The notes beneath the pieces are model-generated. The model was not told the origin of the DNA and did not search any database. It saw only the letters and a program-made list of their open reading frames with translations. Made by a program: the position numbers and the translations under genes. From contig MHBH01000020.1 in the NCBI GenBank assembly GCA_001804805.1, positions 1-64,000 of the forward strand: 64,000 nucleotides of DNA, given 5' to 3'. Source of the stretch: Lentisphaerae bacterium GWF2_49_21. GTDB taxonomy: Bacteria; Verrucomicrobiota; Lentisphaeria; Victivallales; GWF2-50-93. This document shows, one piece after another, positions 23,372 to 32,900 of the stretch (position 1 is the first letter of the stretch; each line of letters begins with the position of its first letter).

Positions 23372-24934
23372 TTATGGTCTTCTCCATTCGGACCCGGTAT
23401 GAATAAGGCTTGAAGACTCCTTGGGCCCCCATGAACCGGATTCATACTTGAAAAGGTCTCCAATCTTTTCCTGCTCCTTTGAGGTTTCCCATGCTTCGAG
23501 GACGGGCGTAAGCAGCGACCAGGAGATTTCTATCGTGTCGTTCCGTATGAAAAGGGTCGAGTCCCCGAGCATGCAGTCGAGGAGCAGGCGTTCATATGCC
23601 TCAGGAGGTTCGCCCTTGATGATGTCCTTGTAGAGGAAGTCCATTACAAGGTTTCCCATGCAGAGCTTCGGACCGGGTTTCTTGGCCTGTATGTGCAGTG
23701 AGAATCCTTCTTCCGGCTGGACATTCAGAAGGAGTACGTTCTGCAGCAGGTCCTCGGGAAGCAGCGGCATGAATATCGAATGCGGAATCTTCTTGAATGT
23801 TATTGCGATCTCGCTTACCCTCCTTGGCATCCTTTTGCCTGCCCTGAGATAGAAGGGAACACCGTTCCACCTCCAGTTGTTTATTGCAAGCCTGGCGGCG
23901 ACGAATGTTTCCGTCTTGGAATCAGGTCTTACACCTTCCTCTTCAAGGTAGGCAGGAACCTCCTCACCGGTGATCTTGCCGCGCGAATACTGCCCCCTGA
24001 CTATGCAGGAACCGAGATTGTCAATTGGGAAAGGATGTATCGATCTGAGAAGCTTCGCCTTCTCGTCCCTTACGCGGTTCGCGTCGAACGAGGCTGGAGG
24101 CTCCATCGCCACAAGCGAGAGCATCTCCATCATGTGGTTCTGAAACATGTCCCGCAGCAGTCCCGACTGGTCGTAATACCCCGCCCTGTGCTCGACACCT
24201 ATGGATTCCGCGACGGTGATCTGCACATGGGAAACGTATTTGTTGTTCCACAGCGGTTCGAATATCGCATTGGCGAAACGAAGCATCAGTATGTTCTGCA
24301 CAGTGTCCTTGCCGAGATAATGGTCTATACGGTAGATCTGCTTCTCCTTGAGGTGTTTCTTAAGCTGCTTCTCAAGCTCGTTTGCACTGGAAAGATCGCG
24401 ACCGAAAGGCTTCTCGATGATGACGCGCCTCCACCTGAATCCCTCGTCGTCCTCCTTCACCAGCCCCGCTTCGCTAAGGAGCTCCACAATCTGTCCGTAG
24501 AGGATCGATGGAGTTGCAAGATAGAATATCCTTCCAGCCTGACCTCCGGGGAATTTAAGTTCTATTGATGAGATCTTGGTGGAAAGTGCCTTGTGTGTCT
24601 CAATCGAGTCATAGGGGCCGGATATGTAATAAACATTCTGGAGGAAGATTTCCAGAATCTTCCTGGGAATGTCGGCTTTGATGGAATCCTTGATGGCCAG
24701 CTCCGCCTTTTTCCGGAACTCCTCATCCCCCATCTGTGTCCTGGCACAGCCGACAATGGAGAAGTTTTCAGGGAGAAGATCCTTCTCGAAAAGCCTGAAG
24801 AGGGAAGGCACGAGCTTCCTGCTGGTAAGATCTCCGGAAGCTCCGAAAATCACCAGGACACAGGCGCCTGGAACTTTTTCCACCAGGTTGCAGGCATTGG
24901 TATTGGTGCAGTTTTTCTCCGCTGAAGTTTCCAT
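23372..24934 (-). CDS. zwf: Glucose-6-phosphate 1-dehydrogenase
   Basis: 520 residues; oxidises glucose-6-phosphate to 6-phosphogluconolactone with NADP+, the entry to the oxidative pentose phosphate or Entner-Doudoroff route. [20 protein letters not shown] is the dinucleotide site, [12 protein letters not shown] and [16 protein letters not shown] the substrate and catalytic His region, and [16 protein letters not shown] a later signature. GGAGG lies about ten bases upstream. Slightly longer than E. coli Zwf through a Cys/Asn-rich N-terminal extension. Convergent with the HD-GYP-like gene, six bases between the stops. Cytosolic. Confidence 0.97.
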   Translation of the reverse strand: METSAEKNCTNTNACNLVEKVPGACVLVIFGASGDLTSRKLVPSLFRLFEKDLLPENFSIVGCARTQMGDEEFRKKAELAIKDSIKADIPRKILEIFLQNVYYISGPYDSIETHKALSTKISSIELKFPGGQAGRIFYLATPSILYGQIVELLSEAGLVKEDDEGFRWRRVIIEKPFGRDLSSANELEKQLKKHLKEKQIYRIDHYLGKDTVQNILMLRFANAIFEPLWNNKYVSHVQITVAESIGVEHRAGYYDQSGLLRDMFQNHMMEMLSLVAMEPPASFDANRVRDEKAKLLRSIHPFPIDNLGSCIVRGQYSRGKITGEEVPAYLEEEGVRPDSKTETFVAARLAINNWRWNGVPFYLRAGKRMPRRVSEIAITFKKIPHSIFMPLLPEDLLQNVLLLNVQPEEGFSLHIQAKKPGPKLCMGNLVMDFLYKDIIKGEPPEAYERLLLDCMLGDSTLFIRNDTIEISWSLLTPVLEAWETSKEQEKIGDLFKYESGSWGPKESSSLIHTGSEWRRP

Positions 24935-25017
24935 AATAAATTATTCCTCCATTAAAATCCGGTAGGTTTATCCTATATTGTATTGTCCTTTTCCATTATT
25001 TCAAAAATTCTATCAGT

Positions 25018-25123
25018 AAATATTTACATCTAATAAATCATAAAAAGAGTGATTTCGCATTTTAGAGGTCCCCTTTATTTTTAGTACGGATTAAGTAAAC
25101 GACATAGTTTACTGAATACGTAC
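25018..25123 (+). repeat. Palindrome-bearing intergenic element, copy 1 (upstream of argG)
   Basis: Runs from aaatatttacatctaataaa to ccgcgt-less tail ending aatacgtac and contains agtaaacgacatagtttact, an inverted repeat (agtaaac/gtttact) around gacata, plus the palindrome gtaaatatttac at its left edge. Its reverse complement occurs at 63409-63499. This copy carries an extra segment of about 15 bases including gaggtcccctt. It lies between the divergent zwf and argG genes. Confidence 0.85.
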
Positions 25124-25148
25124 TGTGAAAGAAAGGGGCTATTCCGGC

Positions 25149-25176
25149 TTGCTAAAAATGAACTTAATATTATTCT
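25149..25176 (+). promoter_or_regulatory. Candidate argG promoter
   Basis: TTGCTA at 25149-25154 and TATTCT at 25171-25176 with 16 bases between, 51 bases before the argG start and 25 bases after the palindromic element. Pattern match only. Confidence 0.3.
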
Positions 25177-25227
25177 ATTATCTCTTGAGGAAAATCATTC
25201 AATCCATCGATCAAACGGAGACATATC

Positions 25228-26424
25228 ATGAAAGTTGTTGTTGCATATTCCGGCGGTCTCGATACTTCCGTCATCGTCAAGTGGGTCAAGGAGACCTACA
25301 AGGCCGAAGTCGTAGCCTTCTGTGCGGATGTCGGACAGGAAGAGGAGCTGGACGGACTCGAGGCAAAGGCGAAGAAGACTGGTGCGAGCAAGTGCTACAT
25401 CCAGGACCTTACGGAGGAATTCGCCCGGGATTTTATTTTTCCCATGATGCAGGCCAACGCCATCTACGAGGGCGTCTATCTGCTTGGTACTTCCATCGCA
25501 AGGCCTCTTATCGCAAAACAGCTGATCCAGATCGCAAAGAAGGAAAAGGCGGACTGCATATGCCATGGTGCGACAGGCAAGGGCAACGACCAGGTAAGAT
25601 TCGAGCTTACGGCTTATGCGCTCAAGCCCGACATAAAGATAATCGCCCCGTGGAGAGTATGGGACTTCAAATCGCGCTCGGACCTGATCAAGTATGCCAA
25701 GGACAATAAGATTCCAATCACTGTTTCAGCTGCAAAACCGTATAGCATGGACAGGAACCTCCTGCATATCAGCTTCGAGGGGGGGATCCTCGAGGATCCA
25801 TGGTCCGAACCCCCGGCGGATCTTGGCGTAATGACAAAGTCTCTCGACAAGACGCCTGATAAGGCCGAATACGTAACTGTCGAATTTGAAAAGGGTATTC
25901 CGGTAAAGGTCAATGGGAAAAAACTTTCCCCGGCCAATGTGATGAGGGAATTGAACAAGCTCGGTTCAAAACACGGTGTTGGAAGGGTCGATCTTGTCGA
26001 AAACAGGTTTGTCGGAATGAAATCCCGGGGCGTATATGAAACCCCCGGAGGCACGATCCTCAATATCGCGCACAGGGCCATGGAAAGCATCACCATGGAC
26101 AGGGAGGTCATGCATCTGCGTGACAGCTGGATCCCATATTATTCGAAACTCGTATACAACGGCTTCTGGTTCGCTCCTGAACGGGAAATGCTCCAGGTTG
26201 CAATTAAGGAAAGCCAGAAGTTTGTGACAGGGGAAGTCAAGGTGAAACTGTTCAAGGGCGCGTGCTATGTCGCCGGACGCCGGTCGAAGTATAGCCTGTA
26301 TGACATGAACATCGCGACGTTTGAGAAGGACTGCGTATACAATCAGGCTGACGCCGAGGGCTTCATCAAGCTCAATGCCCTCAGGCTCCGTGTCCTGGCA
26401 AACAGCAAGCAGAAGAGATACTAA
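25228..26424 (+). CDS. argG: Argininosuccinate synthase
   Basis: 398 residues, normal family length. Joins citrulline and aspartate with ATP to give argininosuccinate in arginine synthesis. [19 protein letters not shown] holds the PP-loop [23 protein letters not shown] and [16 protein letters not shown] are family signatures. GGAG lies eight bases upstream of the ATG. No other arg gene is adjacent; a short membrane protein gene follows by 22 bases. Cytosolic. Confidence 0.98.
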   Translation: MKVVVAYSGGLDTSVIVKWVKETYKAEVVAFCADVGQEEELDGLEAKAKKTGASKCYIQDLTEEFARDFIFPMMQANAIYEGVYLLGTSIARPLIAKQLIQIAKKEKADCICHGATGKGNDQVRFELTAYALKPDIKIIAPWRVWDFKSRSDLIKYAKDNKIPITVSAAKPYSMDRNLLHISFEGGILEDPWSEPPADLGVMTKSLDKTPDKAEYVTVEFEKGIPVKVNGKKLSPANVMRELNKLGSKHGVGRVDLVENRFVGMKSRGVYETPGGTILNIAHRAMESITMDREVMHLRDSWIPYYSKLVYNGFWFAPEREMLQVAIKESQKFVTGEVKVKLFKGACYVAGRRSKYSLYDMNIATFEKDCVYNQADAEGFIKLNALRLRVLANSKQKRY

Positions 26425-26446
26425 TAAAAAAATCAAGGATTTTTTT

Positions 26447-26599
26447 ATGATACGTGAAAGGGATAGGGCGATAGCCTGGGGAATAATATTTTTCCTCCTG
26501 GGCTCCATGCTGTATTTTTTCATTCCCAAGGTCATCCTGATATTCATTGTCCTTGGAATTGTCTTCTATTATTTCAGGGAGAAGATAAATTTAGTATAA
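26447..26599 (+). CDS. 50-residue membrane protein
   Basis: ATG at 26447 with AAGGAT nine bases upstream, 50 codons to TAA. The product is two hydrophobic stretches (IAWGIIFFLLGSMLYFFIPK and VILIFIVLGIVFYYF) between charged ends (MIRERDR, REKINLV), a likely helical hairpin in the inner membrane. It lies 22 bases after argG on the same strand and is probably co-transcribed. No family recognised. Confidence 0.65.
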   Translation: MIRERDRAIAWGIIFFLLGSMLYFFIPKVILIFIVLGIVFYYFREKINLV

Positions 26600-26603
26600 T
26601 TCC

Positions 26604-26646
26604 TTTCCAGGCCCCAGGGAGAGCTCCCTAGGGCCTGAAAAGGGAT
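26604..26646 (+). terminator. Long GC-rich hairpin between the small membrane protein and the epimerase gene
   Basis: caggccccagggagagctcc ctagggcctg (26610-26639) is nearly a full palindrome; the stem extends outward with cctttc and gaaaagg. It is followed by aaaagggatttt rather than a strong T-tract, and the next start codon is only a few bases later at 26650, so it could also act on translation. Confidence 0.5.
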
Positions 26647-26649
26647 TTT

Positions 26650-27471
26650 ATGCTCCAGAAAAAAATATTGATAACAGGCGCTTCCGGCCTGATAGGGAAA
26701 CTGGCGTGGGGGCATCTCAGTTCATTCCCTGGAAAATATGATCTTCATGGTCTGGACTGCTCCACTGATTTCTCCGACCACTCATGGGGCTTTCACAGGA
26801 AGACACATATTCCGGAAAATAAGTTCATAGCTGCCGACATCTCCGATTATCAGAAAGTCACGGAAGCAGTGAGAGGAATGGATACTGTGATCCAGCTCGC
26901 GGCCAATCCAAGCCCCTATGCAAAGTTCGAGGATATCCTCGCTTCCAATATCAAGGGGCTGTACAATGTCTTCGAAGCTTCAAGAGCCGCAGGAGTCAAG
27001 CGCATAATTTATGCGAGTTCGATAAGGGTCTCGGAAGGCTATTACCAGTTTGTGGAGCCATATATATCGATCAAGCACAGGAATTTCAATCATATACCCG
27101 AGCAGATACCGTTGCTGAGCCCATATGATCCTGTCAGGCCGACGGAGCTCTATGGTGCAAGCAAGGTCTTTGGAGAGTCGGTCGCAAGAATTTATTCGGA
27201 CATACATGGGATATCCTGCATATGCCTCCGGATCGGACTTGTCTCCTCCTATGATGTGCCGTCTTCGAAACAGCCGGGAATCTGGTGCAGCCACAGGGAC
27301 ATCGCAAAAATAATCCAGCTCTGCGTCGACGCCCCGGAAACTCTTATGTTTGACGTGTTCTACTGCCTCTCAGGAAGCAGATTCAGATGGATTGACACCT
27401 CGAATATCCGTGACAAGCTCGGTTATGTCCCTTCCGACAACGAAGATTACAGGAAGCCGATGCTCGGATGA
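26650..27471 (+). CDS. NAD-dependent epimerase/dehydratase (uronate dehydrogenase-like)
   Basis: 273 residues, extended short-chain dehydrogenase fold. KILITGASGLIGKLA is the dinucleotide loop; DTVIQLAANPSPYAKFEDIL, NIKGLYNVFEASRAAGVKRI and YASSIRVSEGYY follow, with YGASKVFGES carrying the catalytic Tyr and Lys. The NIKGLYNVFEA and ILASN pattern resembles uronate dehydrogenases (uronate to aldarolactone), but general sugar-nucleotide epimerases share much of it, so the substrate is open. AGGGAT precedes the ATG. A hairpin overlaps its stop codon. Confidence 0.8.
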   Translation: MLQKKILITGASGLIGKLAWGHLSSFPGKYDLHGLDCSTDFSDHSWGFHRKTHIPENKFIAADISDYQKVTEAVRGMDTVIQLAANPSPYAKFEDILASNIKGLYNVFEASRAAGVKRIIYASSIRVSEGYYQFVEPYISIKHRNFNHIPEQIPLLSPYDPVRPTELYGASKVFGESVARIYSDIHGISCICLRIGLVSSYDVPSSKQPGIWCSHRDIAKIIQLCVDAPETLMFDVFYCLSGSRFRWIDTSNIRDKLGYVPSDNEDYRKPMLG

Positions 27472-27490
27472 TTTTGCTGTGCAAAATCAT
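27468..27490 (+). terminator. Short perfect hairpin at the epimerase stop codon
   Basis: atgattttgc and gcaaaatcat form a 10-bp perfect stem with a 3-nt loop, overlapping the TGA at 27469-27471. No U-run follows, so termination is only a possibility. Confidence 0.4.
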
Positions 27491-27709
27491 AACTTGAATT
27501 TCTTCTGCTAGCATAGTGCTTGAAACAATTTTCACTCCATGGATGGTTTTTCCATACAGCGTTGAAAAATGCTTTTTATCTCCCGTCCAAAGATGAGTGC
27601 ATTTGGCGCCTATGGCTCCACCTATGACCGGAATATCCTTCTCAGGCAGGGACGGAATTTGAATCCTGAGGATTTGTTTTTTTGGCTTTCATATGGATAT
27701 TACAAAGCT

Positions 27710-28393
27710 ATGAACGACCGGAAAAAGTCATTACTGTCATTAATCCTTCTTGTTCCCGCACCAAGCATCGGGGCGCTTTCAGCAATGGTCCTGTTTCCTG
27801 ACACAATGTTGGGTAAAATCATTTTTGCATTGAGCAAAATCTGGCTTTTTGCATTCCCCCTGGTTTGGTACGTGATCATCTTCAGGAACAAGATAAGTCT
27901 TTCACCGCCAAGGAAGGGCGGATTTGGGATGGGGCTTTTGACCGGCGTCGTGATAAGCCTGGCCATATTTGCAGTATATCTTGCCTTCGGATCAAAATTA
28001 TTCGACCACGCGCTGTTCACCGCCAAGATGAAGGAAATAGGGCTGGCCTCAATTCCAATGTATGCCGGGGGTGCCCTTTACTGGATACTGATCAATTCAG
28101 TTCTTGAGGAGTATGTATGGAGATGGTTTGTCGTCGAACAATGTGAAAGACTGGTGAAACCGGTTCCTGCCGCGATATTCGCATCGCTCTTCTTCACTTT
28201 GCATCATGTCGTCGCCCTCCAGGTATATTGCGGAACCGCAGCAGTAGTCATATGTTCTGCCGGGGTATTCACAGGGGGGCTTGTCTGGTCGATGATGTAT
28301 GTCAAATACAGATCTGTCTGGCCTGGCTATCTCAGCCATGCTATCGTCGATCTGTGCATTTTCGGGATCGGCGCCTTGATGCTCTTCGGGTGA
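27710..28393 (+). CDS. CPBP-family intramembrane protease homologue
   Basis: About 227 residues from the ATG at 27710; the frame stays open back to 27569, but the added residues look unlike the family and neither start has a good ribosome site. Hydrophobic helices throughout. The CPBP (Abi) motifs are present: LEEYVWRWFV (EExxxR type), FTLHH, and YLSHAIVDL. Members are membrane metalloproteases that process CAAX proteins or bacteriocins; specific substrate not predictable. Followed immediately by a 14-bp perfect hairpin. Monocistronic. Confidence 0.82.
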   Translation: MNDRKKSLLSLILLVPAPSIGALSAMVLFPDTMLGKIIFALSKIWLFAFPLVWYVIIFRNKISLSPPRKGGFGMGLLTGVVISLAIFAVYLAFGSKLFDHALFTAKMKEIGLASIPMYAGGALYWILINSVLEEYVWRWFVVEQCERLVKPVPAAIFASLFFTLHHVVALQVYCGTAAVVICSAGVFTGGLVWSMMYVKYRSVWPGYLSHAIVDLCIFGIGALMLFG

Positions 28394-28425
28394 TTTTATT
28401 TTCCTGACAGCCAGGAAAATAAAAT
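28393..28425 (+). terminator. Perfect 14-bp hairpin after the CPBP gene
   Basis: attttattttcctg (28393-28406) and caggaaaataaaat (28412-28425) pair perfectly around a 5-nt loop directly after the stop codon. A/T-rich on both outer arms, so it could terminate in either direction. Confidence 0.7.
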
Positions 28426-28519
28426 GCATCCTTGATAATTGCCTTCCACGAACTAATTTTCTGCGTGTTTGAAATTTTGTATGGTTTGAAAACTCCCTAA
28501 AAATATAAAGGAATGCAAA

Positions 28520-29524
28520 ATGACAAATCTCGCTCTCGTCGGCTGTGCCCACATCCACACTCCCGGCTTTATCAAACGCGTCAAGGCCCGTACCGATGTC
28601 AAAGTTGTGGCAGTCTGGGACCATGATGCCGCCCGTGCCCAGAAGAATGCGATGGAACTTGATGCCGCAGTCGTTGCGGATCTCGCGGAAATCTGGAACA
28701 ACAAGGACATAGGTGCCGTGATCATCTGTTCCGAGACGAACCGCCATGAAGAACTTGTCCTTGCCGCAGCCGCCGCGAAGAAAAACATGTTCGTTGAAAA
28801 ACCGCTGGGCATGGGAGCCAAGGACTCGAAGAAGATGGCCCGTGCAATAAAGAAGGCCAAAGTTAAGTTCCAGACCGGATATTTCATGCGAGGCAGCCCT
28901 GTGCACCAGTTCCTCCGCGAGGCCGTGCAGAAGGGGTGGTTTGGGCAAATTACCCGTGCCCGACACAGCAACTGCCACAAGGGCTCCCTTGGCGGCTGGT
29001 TTGACACTGAATGGCGCTGGATGGCTGATCCTTCAATCGCCGGATGCGGAGCTTACGGCGATCTCGGGACCCATGTGCTTGATATTCTAATGTGGATATT
29101 TGGTGATGTCGCCAGAACTACGGCATCGATACAGGTTGTTACAAAACGTTATGGTGATTGCGATGAATCCGGTGAAGGCATAATAGAATTCGCCAACGGT
29201 GTGCGTGCCACCATGGCCGGTGGATGGGTGGACATTGCAGATCCGGTTAAAATCCAGATCAGCGGCACGGAAGGGCACGCCTATGTCGTGAATGACCAGC
29301 TTTTCTTCCAGAGCAGCAAGGTTCCAGGTGCTGATGGAAAACAGCCTTGGACGCAATTGCCTGCGGCATGGCCACACGCTTTTGATCTTTTCCTCGATGC
29401 AGTAAACGGCAAGCCTGATGTTCCGTTGGTGACAGCTGCTGAAGCCGCAGCCCGTAGCGCAGTGATGGAATCACTGTACAAGGGAGCCGCCAAAGGCAAG
29501 TGGGTGAAGCCTGCAAAGGCGTGA
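28520..29524 (+). CDS. Gfo/Idh/MocA family oxidoreductase
   Basis: 334 residues. N-terminal Rossmann fold (LALVGCAHIHTPGFIKRV, with GCAHIH in place of the common GxGxxG) and NMFVEKPLG, whose EKP Lys is the family's catalytic residue, then a C-terminal beta-sheet dimer domain with WMADPSIAGCGAYGDLGTHV. These NAD(P)-dependent enzymes oxidise sugars, inositols or their derivatives. AAAGGA lies before the ATG. No operon partner. A second, more typical member is at 53566. Substrate unknown. Confidence 0.88.
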   Translation: MTNLALVGCAHIHTPGFIKRVKARTDVKVVAVWDHDAARAQKNAMELDAAVVADLAEIWNNKDIGAVIICSETNRHEELVLAAAAAKKNMFVEKPLGMGAKDSKKMARAIKKAKVKFQTGYFMRGSPVHQFLREAVQKGWFGQITRARHSNCHKGSLGGWFDTEWRWMADPSIAGCGAYGDLGTHVLDILMWIFGDVARTTASIQVVTKRYGDCDESGEGIIEFANGVRATMAGGWVDIADPVKIQISGTEGHAYVVNDQLFFQSSKVPGADGKQPWTQLPAAWPHAFDLFLDAVNGKPDVPLVTAAEAAARSAVMESLYKGAAKGKWVKPAKA

Positions 29525-29745
29525 TTTATGAATATTATTTCGTCGCCCCGCGAGGGCTGAATTTGGAATCAGTTTAAGTCTAGCCTCCGCAGGAGGCGGA
29601 ATAATGTAGCCCCATGCGCATCTCACGGCGCAGTGCCTTGACGAAGCCGGGAAAGCGTGGGGTAATGAAAAAATAAAAAATAATCAACAAGTCCCCGCAG
29701 GGCGACGACATGGAATCTTTTCAGCCAATGTAATTTTTAAAAGTG

Positions 29746-29772
29746 GGACACGCTGAAGCTGTGAACTCCAAC
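29746..29772 (+). repeat. Dispersed 27-nt repeat
   Basis: Starts ggacacgctgaagctgtgaa and is identical over 27 bases to 63193-63219; a 24 of 25 match lies in reverse complement at 4326-4350. Confidence 0.85.
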
Positions 29773-29892
29773 GAAGAAGCCACGCCATAGCTTCTTAGCG
29801 ATGGCAGGTCATCCAATCATCCAGCAAACCACTCATCCAAGCGTCCTATGCTTTAGAGGTCCCCTTGATTAGGTTATTATCCAGATTAGTAG

Positions 29893-29935
29893 GACGGTTT
29901 TAAACCGTCAACAAATCGTCGGGTTAAAACCCGAC
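29893..29935 (-). terminator. Tandem hairpins after the LplT-PlsC-Aas gene
   Basis: gacggttttaaaccgtc (29893-29909) and gtcgggttaaaacccgac (29918-29935) are two adjacent short perfect stems lying directly downstream of the minus-strand stop codon at 29940. They could end its transcript. Confidence 0.5.
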
Positions 29936-29939
29936 ATAT

Positions 29940-32900
29940 TTATGAAAGCAGTTTCTTCAGTTCCGCGAGGTCGAGTTTTCCGCTGCCGAGGAGGGGGAAC
30001 TTCTCAATTTTACGGAAGTTCTCCGCCTTGGGAATCCAGAGGTTCGGGAGATTGTCTTCCCTGAGTTTTTTGATTATTTCCTCAGGTGTAAGTTTCATTT
30101 CCGTATAGAAGACAACCAGTTTTTCGCCCTTGGCCTCGTCCGGTGCGCTGGAAACGGCTACGGCGCGCGTCTCGGTCTCTAAAAGTTCCTGTATTGCGTT
30201 TTCGACGAGTTCATGCGGTACCATCTCGCCGCCGATCTTGCTGAACCTCGAGAGCCTGCCTGTGATTGTGATCCTGTCGTCGGTATCGACCTTCGCAATG
30301 TCTCCGGTGTTGTACCAGCCGTCCTTGATGACTTCTGCGGTCTTCTCAGTATCTCCCAGATATCCCTGCATGACGTTCGGCCCCTTGACAAGCATCAGTC
30401 CTTCGGTGTTTGGAGGCAATGGCTTCATGGTCTGGGGATCGACAATCCTGACGCATATTCCCGGCATCGGCATACCGACGCTCCCGGGTTTGCCGACCTC
30501 GGTCCCGAGATCCAGGATGGAGTTTGATATGTTGAACGATACGACTGGAGAGAGCTCGGTGCAACCATAGCCTTCGAGAGGCGTAAGACCTGTCATGTCC
30601 TTGAATTTTCTTGCGATATCCATCCTGAGCTTCTCTGCGCCGACGATCACGAGCCTCAGGGACTTGAACTGTTCGCCTGTGCACTTCTTCATGTAGAGCT
30701 GGAGGAAAGTCGGCGTGGCAAGCAGGACGCTGAGCTTCTGTTCCTGTATGGCTTTGCCGGAGGCGGCTGCGTCCACCGGATTTGTCACATAGACGACTTT
30801 TGTCCCAGTCATGAGCGGAACCCAGAAACATGTGTTGATCCCGAACGAATGGAACAACGGCAGGTTGCCAAGGATGCTGTCGACTTTCCTGTCCCAGCCG
30901 ACAATCCTATAGAAGGAATATACATTGCTGTTGATGTTCCTGTGCGAAAGCATCACGCCCTTTGGCGAACCAGTGGAGCCGCTTGAGAAGAGCAGGACTG
31001 CCGTATGGAAGACCTGACGATGTGTTACAGGTGACAAAATATTCATGAGCTCCTGATGCGGCAGTATGGCCGCGAGGAATCCCCAGAAAACTATCCTGGA
31101 GCTGGGGATGTTTTTTATGAGATCCTCGGCGAACACCATTTCCGGTCGTGGTTCGATGCCGATCTTCTGTATGAAGATACGGCTTGTCAGGATGCAGTCG
31201 AGGTTCGCTTTTCTTATCGCTTCGTCCATCGCCTTCGGTGAGGATGTATAGTTCAACATAGCGGGAACCTTGTCGGCCATCATGACTGCGAGAGTTGCAA
31301 TAGCAGTGCCAATTGTATTTGGCAGGAGGACGCCGACATATTTCCTGTTTTCCGCAGACAATCTGCGTATTTCGCGGCTGAGTACGGCGGCTCGGACCAG
31401 GACCGAGAAGTTGTTTCTGGACTTGCCATTGGCCTCGAAGAGGATCCGCTGGAACGGATGGAACCTTGCGTATTTCGCAAACTGGTAGTGAAGGGGGCGT
31501 TCCGAATCCCTCGGCCTGCTTTCGGTCTCTGCACCGAGTTCCGTCATGATCTCCCGGAGCTCGAAGGCGTTCTTCGTCTTCGGAACCGGTTTTCCGATAG
31601 TCACGGAGGCCGGGTGCGGGAATTCCATTGGCATGCGGATCCTGAGCTTGCCATAATAGTAGCTGAAGATGCTTCCCCAGAGGAGGCCGAGGCGAACGGG
31701 GATTACCGGCACGTCGAGTTCCTCGGGGATCATCTTTCTAAAGCCTTCCCTGAACTCGTCCATTACTCCGTTCCGGGAGATCTTGCCTTCAGGGAACACG
31801 CAGACCACCTCGCCGTTCCGGAGGGCATTTTTGGTGGTTTCATAGACCTGCGGCATCCTGTCCTTCATCTCCACGGGAGGAACCTCGATGAATCCGTAGA
31901 GCTTGAAGACGCGGGAGAGGAAGGTGAGACTGTAGTAGTCCTTGTACATGAGAAAGCGTACGAAACGCGAGGAACAGGAGGTTATCAGGAGGCCGTCCAC
32001 ATATGACACATGGTTTGCTACAAGCAGGGCCGGGCCGGTCTGGGGGATGTTGTCCTCGCCCTCGAGCTTGATCTTGTAAATGGTGTTGGTGAGGAGCACG
32101 ACAAAGAAGCGGAGCATGAACTCAGGCAGGAGGATGCAGGCATAGACGGTCGCGAAAATTGTCGCGAAACTCATTGCTATCATCAGCGTGGACGCCGGAA
32201 GCGTAAGGAAGAAGCCCTGGATGTGGGTGAAGAAGTCCTTGGCGTCGACTTTCTCCGTTCCGCCGGTGAGGACCAGCATGAGAAGTCCGGATATGATCAT
32301 TGCTCCGAAGCACAGGACGTTTGCATTGGCAAGAAGCGTTCCCCTTGTGACGGGATCGGTCTTGTTCTGGATGTACGCCCTCTGGGGGACGACGAAGAGA
32401 CCGCCGCATATTCCGAGCAGGAACACATGGGTCAGCATCAGTGGATAGACGCCGAGTTGTCCGATCTTCGGAATTTCCGGAAGGAGGACCATGCCTCCCG
32501 GGAAGACGATCATCAATATCAGGAAAACGCTGAGGCCTATTGCGCCGAAAGGGACAATCCCGAGTTCCACCTTCTTCCCGGACAGCCTGCCGGCCAGGTA
32601 GCAGCCGAATCCCACGCCGAAGGCCAGCATGAGCTGGATGATGCCCTGTTCGATCTCCTTTTCAAGCTTCAATGCGTATTTCGCATGGACAATGAGGAGC
32701 GCCTGGACGCCCGTTCCGATCGCGGTGAAGAAAGCGTCGCCGAGAATGCAGAGGAATATCGGCCTTTTTTCCTTGACGAGCCTGAATCCCTCCACATATC
32801 CCTTGAACCAGTTCCAGCTCCACCTTGTCTTTGGATTCGCTGACAGGCCAGGTATTATCTTGAGGGAAATGATGAATGCGGCCAGCGAGAAGCATGAGAG

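Larger units (their letters stand above)
29525..29939. other. Intergenic spacer packed with repeat modules and hairpins
   Basis: No gene. In order: a gtcgccccgcgagggct module with its partner gtccccgcagggcgacg near 29690, a catgcgca/cagtgcc fragment like those near 9300, the 27-nt dispersed repeat (29746-29772), a gccacgccatagcttcttag module, tandem atcatcca-type words, the 15-nt word tttagaggtcccctt (29852-29866), and two tandem hairpins ending at the next gene. Confidence 0.65.

Noticed and set aside
23780-24568. 262-codon plus-strand frame opposite zwf
   Set aside because: Shadow of the dehydrogenase gene, no domain.
32010-32843. 277-codon plus-strand frame opposite the triple-fusion gene
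   Set aside because: Glu/His-rich shadow of a hydrophobic transporter region on the other strand.
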